From an uncultured Bacteroidales bacterium (GTDB taxonomy: Bacteria > Bacteroidota > Bacteroidia > Bacteroidales > Paludibacteraceae), in the NCBI GenBank assembly GCA_946184695.1, contig CAMHGK010000004.1, forward strand, positions 1 through 41,112: 41,112 nt of DNA, in the 5' to 3' direction. The notes under the pieces are model-generated. The model saw only the letters and a list, made by a program, of their open reading frames with translations, was not told the DNA's origin and did no database searches. Shown piece after piece: positions 1 through 8,663 of this stretch; positions within the stretch are counted from its first letter, which is position 1, and each line of letters opens with the position of its first letter. A program made the translations under genes and the position numbers.

Positions 1-22
1 CTACACGACGCTCTTCCGATCT
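1..22 (+). other. Illumina TruSeq adapter remnant (not biological)
   Basis: The first 22 bases end in CTCTTCCGATCT and match the 3' end of the standard Illumina TruSeq read-1 adapter, which I recognise from memory. The first partial gene reads cleanly up to this point. The contig end was therefore not trimmed, and genomic sequence begins at base 23. Confidence 0.95.
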
Positions 23-173
23 TAGGCTTTTCAGAAAGATGCTTTTGAGAATAATAGATAACACTCTCAAAATCTTCAGAGACAAGGGCCTCCTTTGCCT
101 TGTCAAGATTGGACTGAGCAAATAGTGCCGTACATATTGATAGCACTACGACAAAAACTGATATGCGTTTCAT
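23..173 (-). CDS. Exported protein, N-terminal fragment
   Basis: This is the 5' end of a gene that runs off the left edge. The ATG at 171-173 (minus strand) opens about 50 residues. They begin MKRISVFVVVLSICTALFAQ, a clear signal peptide with a hydrophobic core and probable cleavage after the FAQ. The mature start (SNLDKAKEALVSEDFESVI) resembles the first helix of a tetratricopeptide-type repeat, but too little is present to name a family. A TATATTTG lies six bases before the ATG, but no properly spaced -33 element goes with it. The reading frame is interrupted by adapter, not by a real stop codon. Confidence 0.6.
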
Positions 174-376
174 ATACAACAAATATAAAAATTCTAATTA
201 TCAATATATCTACAACACATTGTAAGGTCAAATAAACGATAAAACATACTTCAATAATTGTGCCACAGCACCCGTTTTTTTCTGACAACATTACATTTTG
301 TCATTATTGTCATGGGCCAATTATGCCACTCCAAGTCATATACATCATAAAATTGATACCATATCACCACACTCCA

Positions 377-408
377 TTTGCGCATTAAAAAAAATAATTT
401 TAACTTTG
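377..408 (+). promoter_or_regulatory. Bacteroidota-type promoter for the hemerythrin-LuxR gene
   Basis: TTTG (377-380), a 20-base spacer and TAACTTTG (401-408) match the phylum's -33/-7 consensus TTTG-N19-21-TAnnTTTG. The start codon at 449 lies about 40 bases downstream, giving a short leader of roughly 35 nt. Confidence 0.75.
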
Positions 409-448
409 CAGGCTTAATATAGAATAAACGACCAAAACTCACAAAAGT

Positions 449-1393
449 ATGTTTACTATATATAAATACACCGACAGGATGGCGACGTTGATGGCATCGG
501 AACCTGAAGCACTACGCATAATATCACGCTTCAACCTTCCACTTGGCATTGGCGAGAAGACTGTTGACGAAGTATGCACGGCGCATAATGTACATACTGC
601 AACGTTTCTTGCAATTATCAATTATAAGATTGGTGCTGAGCGGCACTTCAGTATAGAAGATATCTCACTGCCGACTCTGCTTGACTATCTAAGCCAATCG
701 CATAAGCATTTTTTCGATTTCTCGCTGCCGATGCTTCGCAAAAAACTTATCGAAGCGACAAACTTTACGGTGGCTGATTCTCAGATACCGATGCTTATTA
801 TCAAGTATTTCGATGAGTACGTAGGTGAAATTTCAAAACACATGGAACATGAGAACACCAGAGTTTTCCCCTACGTAGAAAGTTTGATTCGAGGAGCAGC
901 TCCTCAACCTAACAAGACAGACGAATTTAGCAGGCAGCATCGTACTATTGATGATAAGAATGTAGCCAACAAACTTTCAGAACTGAAAAAGCTTATCATT
1001 AAATACTATCCTGACAATTCCGGTAATTCGATGATGCTATCGGCCTTATATGATCTATTTCTAACCGAGCAAGATATAGCCACACACTGCTCAATCGAAG
1101 ACAATATGCTTATTCCTGCAATCAAACTATTAGAGAAAAACAACCGTATCAAGACTGAGACGCAAAAGGATAATACGGATATACAAGAAGAGTTGTCTGA
1201 GCGAGAGAAAGATGTGCTTAGAGAAGTAGTGAGCGGTCTGAGCAACAAAGAAATAGCCGACAAACTATGCATTTCCATACACACTGTCATCTCACATCGC
1301 AAAAACATATCCCGAAAACTCAATATCCATTCTACAGCAGGACTCACTATTTATGCTATCGTCAATAATATTATTGAGATAAAGAAAAAGTAA
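449..1393 (+). CDS. Hemerythrin/RIC-like domain fused to a LuxR-type DNA-binding domain
   Basis: This 314-residue protein looks like a di-iron sensor joined to a transcription factor. Residues about 11-60 resemble the ScdA/DUF542 N-terminal domain of iron-centre repair proteins. The family's paired cysteines appear replaced by Leu-Gly around residues 32-33, while a later Cys43 is kept. Residues about 75-230 resemble the YtfE/ScdA hemerythrin bundle, with candidate iron ligands His85 or His87, His131, Glu135 (HxxxE), His164, His213 and Glu217 (HxxxE). The ligand corresponding to YtfE His105 is not obvious. Residues about 249-310 are a LuxR/GerE helix-turn-helix (LSEREKDVLREVVSGLSNKE). A good promoter sits directly upstream, and tilS follows after 14 bases. 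A role in sensing nitric oxide, oxygen or iron stress is inferred from the domains only. The ATG at 479 is a possible alternative start. Confidence 0.82.
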   Translation: MFTIYKYTDRMATLMASEPEALRIISRFNLPLGIGEKTVDEVCTAHNVHTATFLAIINYKIGAERHFSIEDISLPTLLDYLSQSHKHFFDFSLPMLRKKLIEATNFTVADSQIPMLIIKYFDEYVGEISKHMEHENTRVFPYVESLIRGAAPQPNKTDEFSRQHRTIDDKNVANKLSELKKLIIKYYPDNSGNSMMLSALYDLFLTEQDIATHCSIEDNMLIPAIKLLEKNNRIKTETQKDNTDIQEELSEREKDVLREVVSGLSNKEIADKLCISIHTVISHRKNISRKLNIHSTAGLTIYAIVNNIIEIKKK

Positions 1394-1407
1394 TTATCTA
1401 TCATCTA

Positions 1408-2667
1408 ATGTTGCAGCGAGTAAGAACATACATTGATGAGCATCATCTTTTCTGCCTGAGCGACAAAATTCTTGTTGCCCTAAGCGGAGGTGCTGATTCT
1501 GTTGCACTGCTACATATCCTGACCAAGCTCGGTTATAGTTGTGAAGCAGCTCACTGCAACTTTCATCTTCGCGGCGATGAGTCAAACAGAGATCAGGCAT
1601 TTGTGGAATCGCTTACGACAAAGCTTCGCATACCACTTCATATCAGGCAATTCGACACAAAGTCGTATGCAAAAAACAATGGCATATCCATTGAAATGGC
1701 CGCACGCGAACTCAGATACGACTGGTTTGAAGAACTCCGCCGACAGACAGAGTGCTCAGTGATAGCAGTGGCTCACCATCAAGATGATCAAGCCGAAACA
1801 CTACTACTTAATCTTTATCGCTCTACAGGCCTAAGAGGGATGAGAGGTATGTTGCCTAAAAATGGGTACATTGTGCGTCCGCTGCTATGCACCAACCACA
1901 ATCAAATACTCTATTATCTCAAGGCCAACCATATAGAGCATGTAGAAGACTCTACTAACAGCGATACTACTATAGCACGCAATGCTATCAGAGCACAACT
2001 CCGCTCGTTGCCGCCGCAACAAATAGCGCACATTGCTCAAACGGCTGAGTACATGAGGCAATATACGCAAATAGTTGAAGAATATATAAATGACAAAAAG
2101 CTCTCTATCACAGAAGGCAACACTATAGATATCAATGCATTACTATCAAGCGTAACTCCAAAGGCTATTCTCTATGAGATATTGCGTGAGTACGGTTTTT
2201 CAGAAATAGACGACATCTATCGCTCACTCACTTCACAAGCCGGCAAAATTTTCTATAGCAGCTCTCACCAAATACTAAAAGACAGAGACAGACTTATTAT
2301 TTCAGAAAAAGAAGAAACGGAGTCTAAAACGCCTCAAATCAAGTATCAGCAGATAAACGACATGGCGGGTATTGTATTTCCGAAGGCAACTGAGTGGACT
2401 GCAATATTGGATGGCAAGGTTCTGCAAAACCCTCTCACTCTTAGACATTGGGAAGCGGGAGATACCTTTATTCCAATAGGTATGCGCGGGAAAAAGAAAC
2501 TTCAGGATTTCTTCACGGACTTGCATATTCCACTCACCAAAAAAAACAAAATCTGGTTGCTATGCTCTGGAAAAGAGATAGTATGGGTCGTAGGCTATAG
2601 ATTAGATAATAGATATAAAATCACACCCGACAGCAAACAAGCAGTCAAAATAGAAATAATACCATAG
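1408..2667 (+). CDS. tilS: tRNA(Ile)-lysidine synthase TilS
   Basis: TilS attaches lysine to C34 of the AUA-reading tRNA(Ile) in an ATP-dependent reaction, switching both its charging and its codon reading from AUG to AUA. The PP-loop nucleotide-binding motif SGGADS is at residues 26-31. It is followed by HCNFHLRGDES and by AHHQDDQAETLLLNLYR, both typical of the family. The C-terminal part (about 340-419, with RHWEAGDTFIPIGMRGKKKL) is the TilS tRNA-binding domain. The 419-residue length is normal. It starts 14 bases after the hemerythrin-LuxR gene, so the two are probably cotranscribed, although no functional link is known. Confidence 0.95.
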   Translation: MLQRVRTYIDEHHLFCLSDKILVALSGGADSVALLHILTKLGYSCEAAHCNFHLRGDESNRDQAFVESLTTKLRIPLHIRQFDTKSYAKNNGISIEMAARELRYDWFEELRRQTECSVIAVAHHQDDQAETLLLNLYRSTGLRGMRGMLPKNGYIVRPLLCTNHNQILYYLKANHIEHVEDSTNSDTTIARNAIRAQLRSLPPQQIAHIAQTAEYMRQYTQIVEEYINDKKLSITEGNTIDINALLSSVTPKAILYEILREYGFSEIDDIYRSLTSQAGKIFYSSSHQILKDRDRLIISEKEETESKTPQIKYQQINDMAGIVFPKATEWTAILDGKVLQNPLTLRHWEAGDTFIPIGMRGKKKLQDFFTDLHIPLTKKNKIWLLCSGKEIVWVVGYRLDNRYKITPDSKQAVKIEIIP

Positions 2668-2745
2668 AGATATTTGCAAAGGCTATTAAAATTATATTTC
2701 GACCATATATAGATTGTGATATAACAAATTACTTAATAACAAAAT

Positions 2746-3495
2746 ATGACAACATTCGGTATAATAGGACATCCATTGGAACATTCTGCATCAGCTGAAT
2801 GGTTCAACCGTATGTTTGAGGCGGAAGGCATCGACGCATGCTATCAGGAGTATGCTCTCGAAAGCGCTGCGCAGGTGCAGGAGATGTTCAACGAGAAGTC
2901 GTTTGCCGGAGTCAATGTCACATATCCATATAAACAGACTGTGCTTAGCATGTTAGACGAACTGTCTCCATTAGCAAAGGCGATAGGAGCTGTCAACGTA
3001 GTTGACAACAATCATGGAAGACTCGTCGGATATAATACTGATGCTGTAGGCTTTGAGGCTTCAATCATGCAAATTTTCCAAAGTCAGAATACCAGCACAG
3101 ATAATCTTAAGGCATTGATATTAGGAACCGGCGGAGTATCCAAAGCAGTGTCATTTGTTCTTGAGAAGCACAATATCCCATATAACTTTGTGTCACGTAC
3201 AAAAAAAGAGTATCTACTTTACAGCCAACTTACAGCTGATATTGTGAGGCAGCACCGGCTGATTATCAACTGCACTCCACTCGGAATGTTTCCGGATATT
3301 AACTTTAAGCCTGATATAGCTTATGATGGAATAGGCAGCAATCATATTCTGTTCGACACCATATACAACCCGCCAATTACGCAATTTCTGAATGAAGGCA
3401 AGCTACGCGGCGCTAAGATTTATAACGGAAAAATGATGCTTGTAAAACAAGCCGAAGCCGCATGGGACAAGTGGGCATATCATGTGAATTATTAA
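2746..3495 (+). CDS. aroE: Shikimate dehydrogenase
   Basis: AroE reduces 3-dehydroshikimate to shikimate with NADPH in the cytoplasmic pathway to aromatic amino acids. The substrate-binding lobe has the HPLEHSASAEWFN motif. The catalytic pair is Lys63 (NVTYPYKQTV) and Asp99 (GYNTDAVGF). The Rossmann nucleotide loop GTGG is at about residues 127-130. The C-terminal GKMMLVKQAEAAWDKW is the conserved closing helix. At 249 residues it is a compact member, as is usual in Bacteroidales. A 78-base gap separates it from tilS, and I did not find a convincing promoter there. Confidence 0.96.
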   Translation: MTTFGIIGHPLEHSASAEWFNRMFEAEGIDACYQEYALESAAQVQEMFNEKSFAGVNVTYPYKQTVLSMLDELSPLAKAIGAVNVVDNNHGRLVGYNTDAVGFEASIMQIFQSQNTSTDNLKALILGTGGVSKAVSFVLEKHNIPYNFVSRTKKEYLLYSQLTADIVRQHRLIINCTPLGMFPDINFKPDIAYDGIGSNHILFDTIYNPPITQFLNEGKLRGAKIYNGKMMLVKQAEAAWDKWAYHVNY

Positions 3496-3549
3496 CCACA
3501 GATTCTAAATCTGTTATTTATAAAACAATTATAACTAACAATTTTTTAT

Positions 3550-4617
3550 ATGAAACCTTCGTCTTTGATAACTATATGCATTGCCATTGCATTACTATTT
3601 ATGGGTATGCCGGTAAGAAGCGAGCGCACCATTGTCGTTGACAAGCCACAGCTGGCATATTATGGAGTTGCAACTATTCTGAATTTCGACATTGAATACG
3701 AAGAAGTGGTTGAGCAACCCGGTCCTTATTATCTTTATGCTGAGCGCTATCTGGGTACTAAGGCCGATATTGAAGAACAACGGCATTACTATCGTCTGAC
3801 AAAAGTCACTCCTACAGTATCTTCGATAGCTGATACGACACAACGCTATACGTTAAGCGAGACATTTCTAAAAAACAACAAGGTAACTTTCGACAACAAT
3901 AAATGTTTAGTAGCACTAAACGCTCCGGAATTTAGTCTGCCACCCTGCAATTGGTCACTGCCTGAGTATTCCTCACCGGCACTTGAGCCTATAGCCTCAG
4001 CTTTGCCATTAAATGAAGAGCAGCTGCTTGCAGGTTCCACAGGAAAGATGGCTGAAGGAGCTGCAAAAATAATATACAGGCTGCGAGAAAACAGGCTCAA
4101 CATCCTACTTTGTGAAGTCGAAAATATGCCTCAAGACAGCCGGGCATTGGAACTTCTGCTGAATAAAGTTAATGAAGAGGAAAAGCGACTTACGGCGCTA
4201 TTTCTCGGAACAAGAACTACGACGACTCACAAGTGCCGCATTACTTTCGTTCCGCAGCAGGCTCAAGAGAATACAGTCCTATTCAGGTTTTCGGCAATAG
4301 AGGGGCTGGTTGACAGCAACAATCTGATAGGCGAACCGTATTTCTTAGATATCCGCGGAGAAGAGGTTCGCGCAACTGATAAAACCGGCGCCAAATATAA
4401 CCTTCCGACAGAAGATGTGATACACTACTGTGAACCTGCCACATGCAAAATTAAAATAGTTGATTTGAATAATAATACGCTACTTTCATTCGACTGCCAT
4501 ATAGCACAATTCGGGATTCGTCTTCCGCTACCATCGCAACTCATAAAACAGAAGTCACAAGTTATCTTCAATACATATACCGGCGAAATCAAAGACATTA
4601 CTAATCCTGTAAAATAA
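3550..4617 (+). CDS. DUF4831-family exported protein
   Basis: This 355-residue protein has an N-terminal hydrophobic stretch (LITICIAIALLFMGMPV) that reads as a signal peptide, so it is probably periplasmic or outer-membrane associated. The start of the mature chain (YYGVATILNFDIEYEEVV) and the YLYAERYLGT segment match my memory of the DUF4831 family, which has no known function. Most of the rest looks beta-rich. It ends six bases before the DUF4835/PorD-like gene, so the two are almost certainly translated from one mRNA. That coupling is the only functional hint, and it points to the cell envelope. Confidence 0.75.
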   Translation: MKPSSLITICIAIALLFMGMPVRSERTIVVDKPQLAYYGVATILNFDIEYEEVVEQPGPYYLYAERYLGTKADIEEQRHYYRLTKVTPTVSSIADTTQRYTLSETFLKNNKVTFDNNKCLVALNAPEFSLPPCNWSLPEYSSPALEPIASALPLNEEQLLAGSTGKMAEGAAKIIYRLRENRLNILLCEVENMPQDSRALELLLNKVNEEEKRLTALFLGTRTTTTHKCRITFVPQQAQENTVLFRFSAIEGLVDSNNLIGEPYFLDIRGEEVRATDKTGAKYNLPTEDVIHYCEPATCKIKIVDLNNNTLLSFDCHIAQFGIRLPLPSQLIKQKSQVIFNTYTGEIKDITNPVK

Positions 4618-4623
4618 TAAAAC

Positions 4624-5541
4624 ATGAGACATAATTTTATATTTATTGCTTTTTTGCTTTTGGCATACCATTCTGTGAATGCACAAGAGCTGCAATGCAA
4701 TGTTCAGGTAAACTCCGATCAGATACAAGGCTCAAACAAAGAGATTTTTCAGACCCTTCAGCGGTCGCTTAGTGAATTTATCAACAACACCCGCTGGACC
4801 AATTTAGTCTTTGCCGAATCGGAAAAGATAGAGTGCAACATGACACTCATCATTTCTTCCATTGGTGAAGACAACGTAATGAGCGGTGAACTTTTGGTAC
4901 AATCAAGGCGTCCAATTTACAACACTTCCTACTCTTCCCCTTTGCTCAATCTGCGTGACCCTAATTTCAGTTTCACCTACCAAGAGTTCGACAGGTTAGA
5001 ATTTAACAACAATACTTTCACCAACAACCTCACTGCTCTTATAGGCTACTATTGTTTTCTCATTATTGGCTTCGACATGGACTCATATTCCCGCTTAGGC
5101 GGTACTCCGTTTTTTCAGGCATGCGAAGATATAGTGTCGAGTGCACAAACTCAGCAACTATCCGATGCTGAAATGGCAGGTTGGTCGTCGCATACACTTA
5201 AAGGAAGCAATCGCAATCGCCACATGCTTGCCAACAACCTCATGGACGAGGTGTTCAAGCCATTTCGCAGTTTTCTATATGACTACCACCGCTTAGCGCT
5301 CGACCAGATGACGGTCAATGTAGCTAATGCAAGAACAAAAATCGCAGAAGGTCTGCCCGTGCTCAAAGAAGCGAACCGCGCCCGCCCATCATCAGTACTT
5401 GTTTCAACCTTCCTCGATGCCAAAGCCGACGAGCTTGTAAACATCTTCAAGAAAAGCGGTACAGAAGAGAAAGAAAAGGTATATAATCTTCTCATGGATG
5501 TTGATCCTACACGCCAGAATACCTACGAAGAAATTAAATGA
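4624..5541 (+). CDS. DUF4835-family protein, PorD-like
   Basis: This is a 305-residue exported protein whose signal peptide ends around NAQ (residues 18-20). The mature start QELQCNVQVNSDQIQGSNKE, the SSPLLNLRDPNFSFTYQEFD segment and the YYCFLIIGFDMDSYSRLGG segment are characteristic of DUF4835. Some databases name this family type IX secretion protein PorD, and it commonly sits upstream of recN, as here. Its role in secretion is not firmly established, and I believe the family also occurs in species lacking an obvious type IX system. Near-overlap with the DUF4831 gene suggests one envelope-related unit. Position 31704-33554 encodes a likely type IX cargo, which fits. Confidence 0.82.
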   Translation: MRHNFIFIAFLLLAYHSVNAQELQCNVQVNSDQIQGSNKEIFQTLQRSLSEFINNTRWTNLVFAESEKIECNMTLIISSIGEDNVMSGELLVQSRRPIYNTSYSSPLLNLRDPNFSFTYQEFDRLEFNNNTFTNNLTALIGYYCFLIIGFDMDSYSRLGGTPFFQACEDIVSSAQTQQLSDAEMAGWSSHTLKGSNRNRHMLANNLMDEVFKPFRSFLYDYHRLALDQMTVNVANARTKIAEGLPVLKEANRARPSSVLVSTFLDAKADELVNIFKKSGTEEKEKVYNLLMDVDPTRQNTYEEIK

Positions 5542-5649
5542 CGGCGCACGGCCGCTCTTCGCACAAATGCACAATTACCTATTTGCATAATCATAAGGTG
5601 CCACAATAACATATTATTCATCAACTAATGCAGCAAAGACAGAACAAAA

Positions 5650-7320
5650 ATGCTTAGTCATCTCTACATACGCAACTACGCTCTCATTACAGAGCTCGAC
5701 GTTGATTTTCAGAGCGGAATGACGGTTATCACGGGTGAGACAGGTGCCGGAAAATCAATAATCTTAGGTGCATTGGGACTTATCATGGGCAATCGCGCTG
5801 ATACCAAAGCGATAACAGAAGGAGAGAAAAAATGTATAATAGAAGCCACTTTTCAACTGCCTCAAGCATCAGGTAATGACGCGATAGAACAGTTGTTTAA
5901 CGAAAACGACATTGACTTCTTCACTGCAACCACGCTACGGCGTGAACTCACTGATACAGGTAAATCCAGAGCTTTCATCAATGATACCCCCGTTCAGCTT
6001 TCCACACTGAAAACAATTGCTGAGTTGCTGATAGACATTCATTCGCAACACGAAAACCTTGCCGTACGTGACCGCAGTTTCCAATTATCGGTTGTTGATG
6101 CAGTGGCCGACAATAAAGAACTACGTTTACAATACTCTACCCTCTACCGTCAACTTTGCGAGACCGAGTCCGAACTTGCAAAACTTAGCAAGCAGGCCTC
6201 TGCCAATGCTGAAGAAACCGACTATATGAGTTTTCAGCTATCTCAACTCGAAGATGCAAAACTGCAGAATGGAGAAGATTCGGAAATTGAAGAAGAACTG
6301 ACACGTCTAACCCACGCCGAAGATATTCAGCGAGCCCTATATCAGACTTCAACACTGCTTGATGACACATCTGCTATTGGACAGGTAAATGAAGCCGTTG
6401 GACAGTTGCGGACTGCTGCCAAGTACTTAAGCAAGGCAGAAGATTTGTCAGAGCGGCTTCACAGTACGCTTATTGAGATGAAGGATATACGTGATGAGGC
6501 TCAGCGGCTCAGTGAACAAACGGAATACAATCCTGAAAGACAGGCATGGCTTGAACAGCGACTCAACACCATCAATAGCTTGCTGCTAAAGCACCGGAAA
6601 AACAGCGTTGACGAACTGATAAGTCTGCGTGATGAAATATCTGCAAGACTAAACGGATTCGATACGTTAGACGAGCAGATAGAGAACCTTACAGCCACCT
6701 TCAATAAGCAGAAAAATGACCTTGACAACTTAGCCGGACAACTCACGATATCGCGTCAGGCAGCATGTCCTGCTCTATCCAAACAGGTGACAGATATGCT
6801 TTCGCAACTTGGCATGCATAATGCCAAAGTAGATTTTAGTCTTTCTCCCACACAAGACTTCACTCCGAGCGGCAAAGATACGATAGACCTCCTGTTTGCT
6901 GCCAACAAAAACCAATCGCTCAGTTCGATATCAAGAGTGGCATCAGGAGGTGAAATGGCTCGACTGATGTTATGCTTGAAGGCTATTCTGACGCGTGAGG
7001 AGTCGCTCGGCACCATTATATTCGACGAGATAGATACCGGCGTGTCGGGTGAGGTGGCAAGCAATATGGGTGACATCATCTCACAAATGGCCCGAGATCA
7101 GCAAATAATTGTCATCACCCATCTGCCGCAAATTGCAGCAAAAGGCACTCATCATCTCAAGGTATATAAGCAAGACAACCCGACCCGCACAGAGACGCAT
7201 CTAGTATGCCTTACTTCGGAACAACGAATCAAAGAAATAGCTACATTGCTATCAGGCGACAATATCACAAAAGCAGCTATCGACAACGCTAAGGAGTTGC
7301 TAAAACGCCAAGATAAATAA
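5650..7320 (+). CDS. recN: DNA repair protein RecN
   Basis: RecN is an SMC-like ATPase that helps hold and process DNA ends during double-strand break repair. The Walker A motif GETGAGKS is at residues 29-36. Two long coiled-coil arms fill about 150-390. The ABC signature (RVASGGEMARLMLC) and Walker B (TIIFDEIDTGVSGEVA) lie near residues 435-470, followed by the ITHLPQIAA switch. At 556 residues it is full length. The 108-base gap after the DUF4835 gene holds no clear promoter. rarA follows after 23 bases, placing two recombination and repair genes together. Confidence 0.97.
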   Translation: MLSHLYIRNYALITELDVDFQSGMTVITGETGAGKSIILGALGLIMGNRADTKAITEGEKKCIIEATFQLPQASGNDAIEQLFNENDIDFFTATTLRRELTDTGKSRAFINDTPVQLSTLKTIAELLIDIHSQHENLAVRDRSFQLSVVDAVADNKELRLQYSTLYRQLCETESELAKLSKQASANAEETDYMSFQLSQLEDAKLQNGEDSEIEEELTRLTHAEDIQRALYQTSTLLDDTSAIGQVNEAVGQLRTAAKYLSKAEDLSERLHSTLIEMKDIRDEAQRLSEQTEYNPERQAWLEQRLNTINSLLLKHRKNSVDELISLRDEISARLNGFDTLDEQIENLTATFNKQKNDLDNLAGQLTISRQAACPALSKQVTDMLSQLGMHNAKVDFSLSPTQDFTPSGKDTIDLLFAANKNQSLSSISRVASGGEMARLMLCLKAILTREESLGTIIFDEIDTGVSGEVASNMGDIISQMARDQQIIVITHLPQIAAKGTHHLKVYKQDNPTRTETHLVCLTSEQRIKEIATLLSGDNITKAAIDNAKELLKRQDK

Positions 7321-7343
7321 CTCAACTACTACATTTTTCCGAC

Positions 7344-8648
7344 ATGCTACCATTAGCAGAAAGACTCAGACCTCGTACTCTTGATGATTATATCGGACAG
7401 ACCCATCTCGTGGGCAAAGGTGCTATACTCAGGACAATGATAGAAAGTGGCAACCTCTCGTCGTTCATTCTTTGGGGACCTCCGGGAGTAGGAAAGACAA
7501 CACTCGCTAAAATCATAGCTAACACCTTAGAACGCCCGTTCTATACTTTGTCCGCAGTTACATCAGGAGTGAAAGATGTTCGCGACGTCATAGAAAAAGC
7601 CCGGCACAACAGTGGTCTTTTTCAAACTGCCACTCCCATACTTTTTATTGATGAGATACACCGATTCTCAAAATCGCAGCAAGACAGTCTGCTTGCTGCC
7701 GTTGAGAACGGCACCATTACGCTTATCGGAGCCACTACTGAGAACCCTTCATTTGAAGTAATCACTCCGTTACTCTCGCGTTGCCAGGTTTATGTTCTCA
7801 AGAGCATGAATACCAGCGAACTCAGTCTGCTCCTAAATCGTGCTCTGACGACCGACGAATACCTGCGCAAACTCAATATAGAGGTACATGAGACCGACAA
7901 CTTGTTCCGTTATTCAGGCGGCGATGCACGCAAACTGCTAAACATTATTGACCTCGTATGCAGTCAACAGCCTGATTTGTCAGCTACTATTGTAATAGAC
8001 AACAAGGTAGTTGCAGAGAAACTGCAGCAGAACCCCGTAGCATACGACAAGGATGGCGAGATGCACTATGACATCATCTCGGCATTCATCAAGTCGATTC
8101 GAGGCAGCGATCCGCAAGCTGCACTTTATTGGTTAGCACGCATGGTGGCAGCCGGGGAGGACCCGAAATTCATTGCTCGGAGATTGGTCATCTCTGCGGC
8201 AGAAGATATAGGTCTTGCCAATCCCAACGCTCTGCTTATTGCCAATGCTGCATTTGATGCTGTTAGTAAGATTGGGTGGCCGGAGGGCAGAATACCTTTG
8301 GCTGAGGCTACTGTCTATCTGGCAGCCTCACAGAAAAGCAACTCGGCATATTTGGGTATTGCAGCCGCTTTAGAGGAAGTGGAAAAATCTGGAAATCTGC
8401 CTGTGCCGCTGCATCTGAGAAATGCTCCCACAAAACTTATGGAAGAATTAGGCTACGGAGAAGATTACAAATATGCTCACGACTATAAGAACCATTTTGT
8501 CAAACAACAATATCTGCCTGACCAATTGCAAGGAAAGCAGTTCTGGCAGGTGCAAGGTAGTCCGGCAGAGCAGAAGATGTCTGACTGGCTCAAGCACCTA
8601 TGGGATGATGAATGTGATACGCAAAATTCAGACGTCACGGAAAAATAA
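7344..8648 (+). CDS. rarA: Replication-associated recombination protein RarA (MgsA)
   Basis: RarA is a clamp-loader-like AAA+ ATPase that acts at stalled replication forks. The protein starts MLPLAERLRPRTLDDYIGQ, the typical RarA opening. Walker A is GPPGVGKT (residues 45-52) and Walker B is ILFIDEIHRF (99-108). The sensor-1 region GATTENPSFEV and the C-terminal tetramerisation region (SIRGSDPQAALYWLARM, then EDIGLANPNAL) are intact. The length of 434 residues is usual. It sits 23 bases after recN and 15 bases before hemW. Confidence 0.97.
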   Translation: MLPLAERLRPRTLDDYIGQTHLVGKGAILRTMIESGNLSSFILWGPPGVGKTTLAKIIANTLERPFYTLSAVTSGVKDVRDVIEKARHNSGLFQTATPILFIDEIHRFSKSQQDSLLAAVENGTITLIGATTENPSFEVITPLLSRCQVYVLKSMNTSELSLLLNRALTTDEYLRKLNIEVHETDNLFRYSGGDARKLLNIIDLVCSQQPDLSATIVIDNKVVAEKLQQNPVAYDKDGEMHYDIISAFIKSIRGSDPQAALYWLARMVAAGEDPKFIARRLVISAAEDIGLANPNALLIANAAFDAVSKIGWPEGRIPLAEATVYLAASQKSNSAYLGIAAALEEVEKSGNLPVPLHLRNAPTKLMEELGYGEDYKYAHDYKNHFVKQQYLPDQLQGKQFWQVQGSPAEQKMSDWLKHLWDDECDTQNSDVTEK

Positions 8649-8663
8649 AAAGTAATATTCTCA

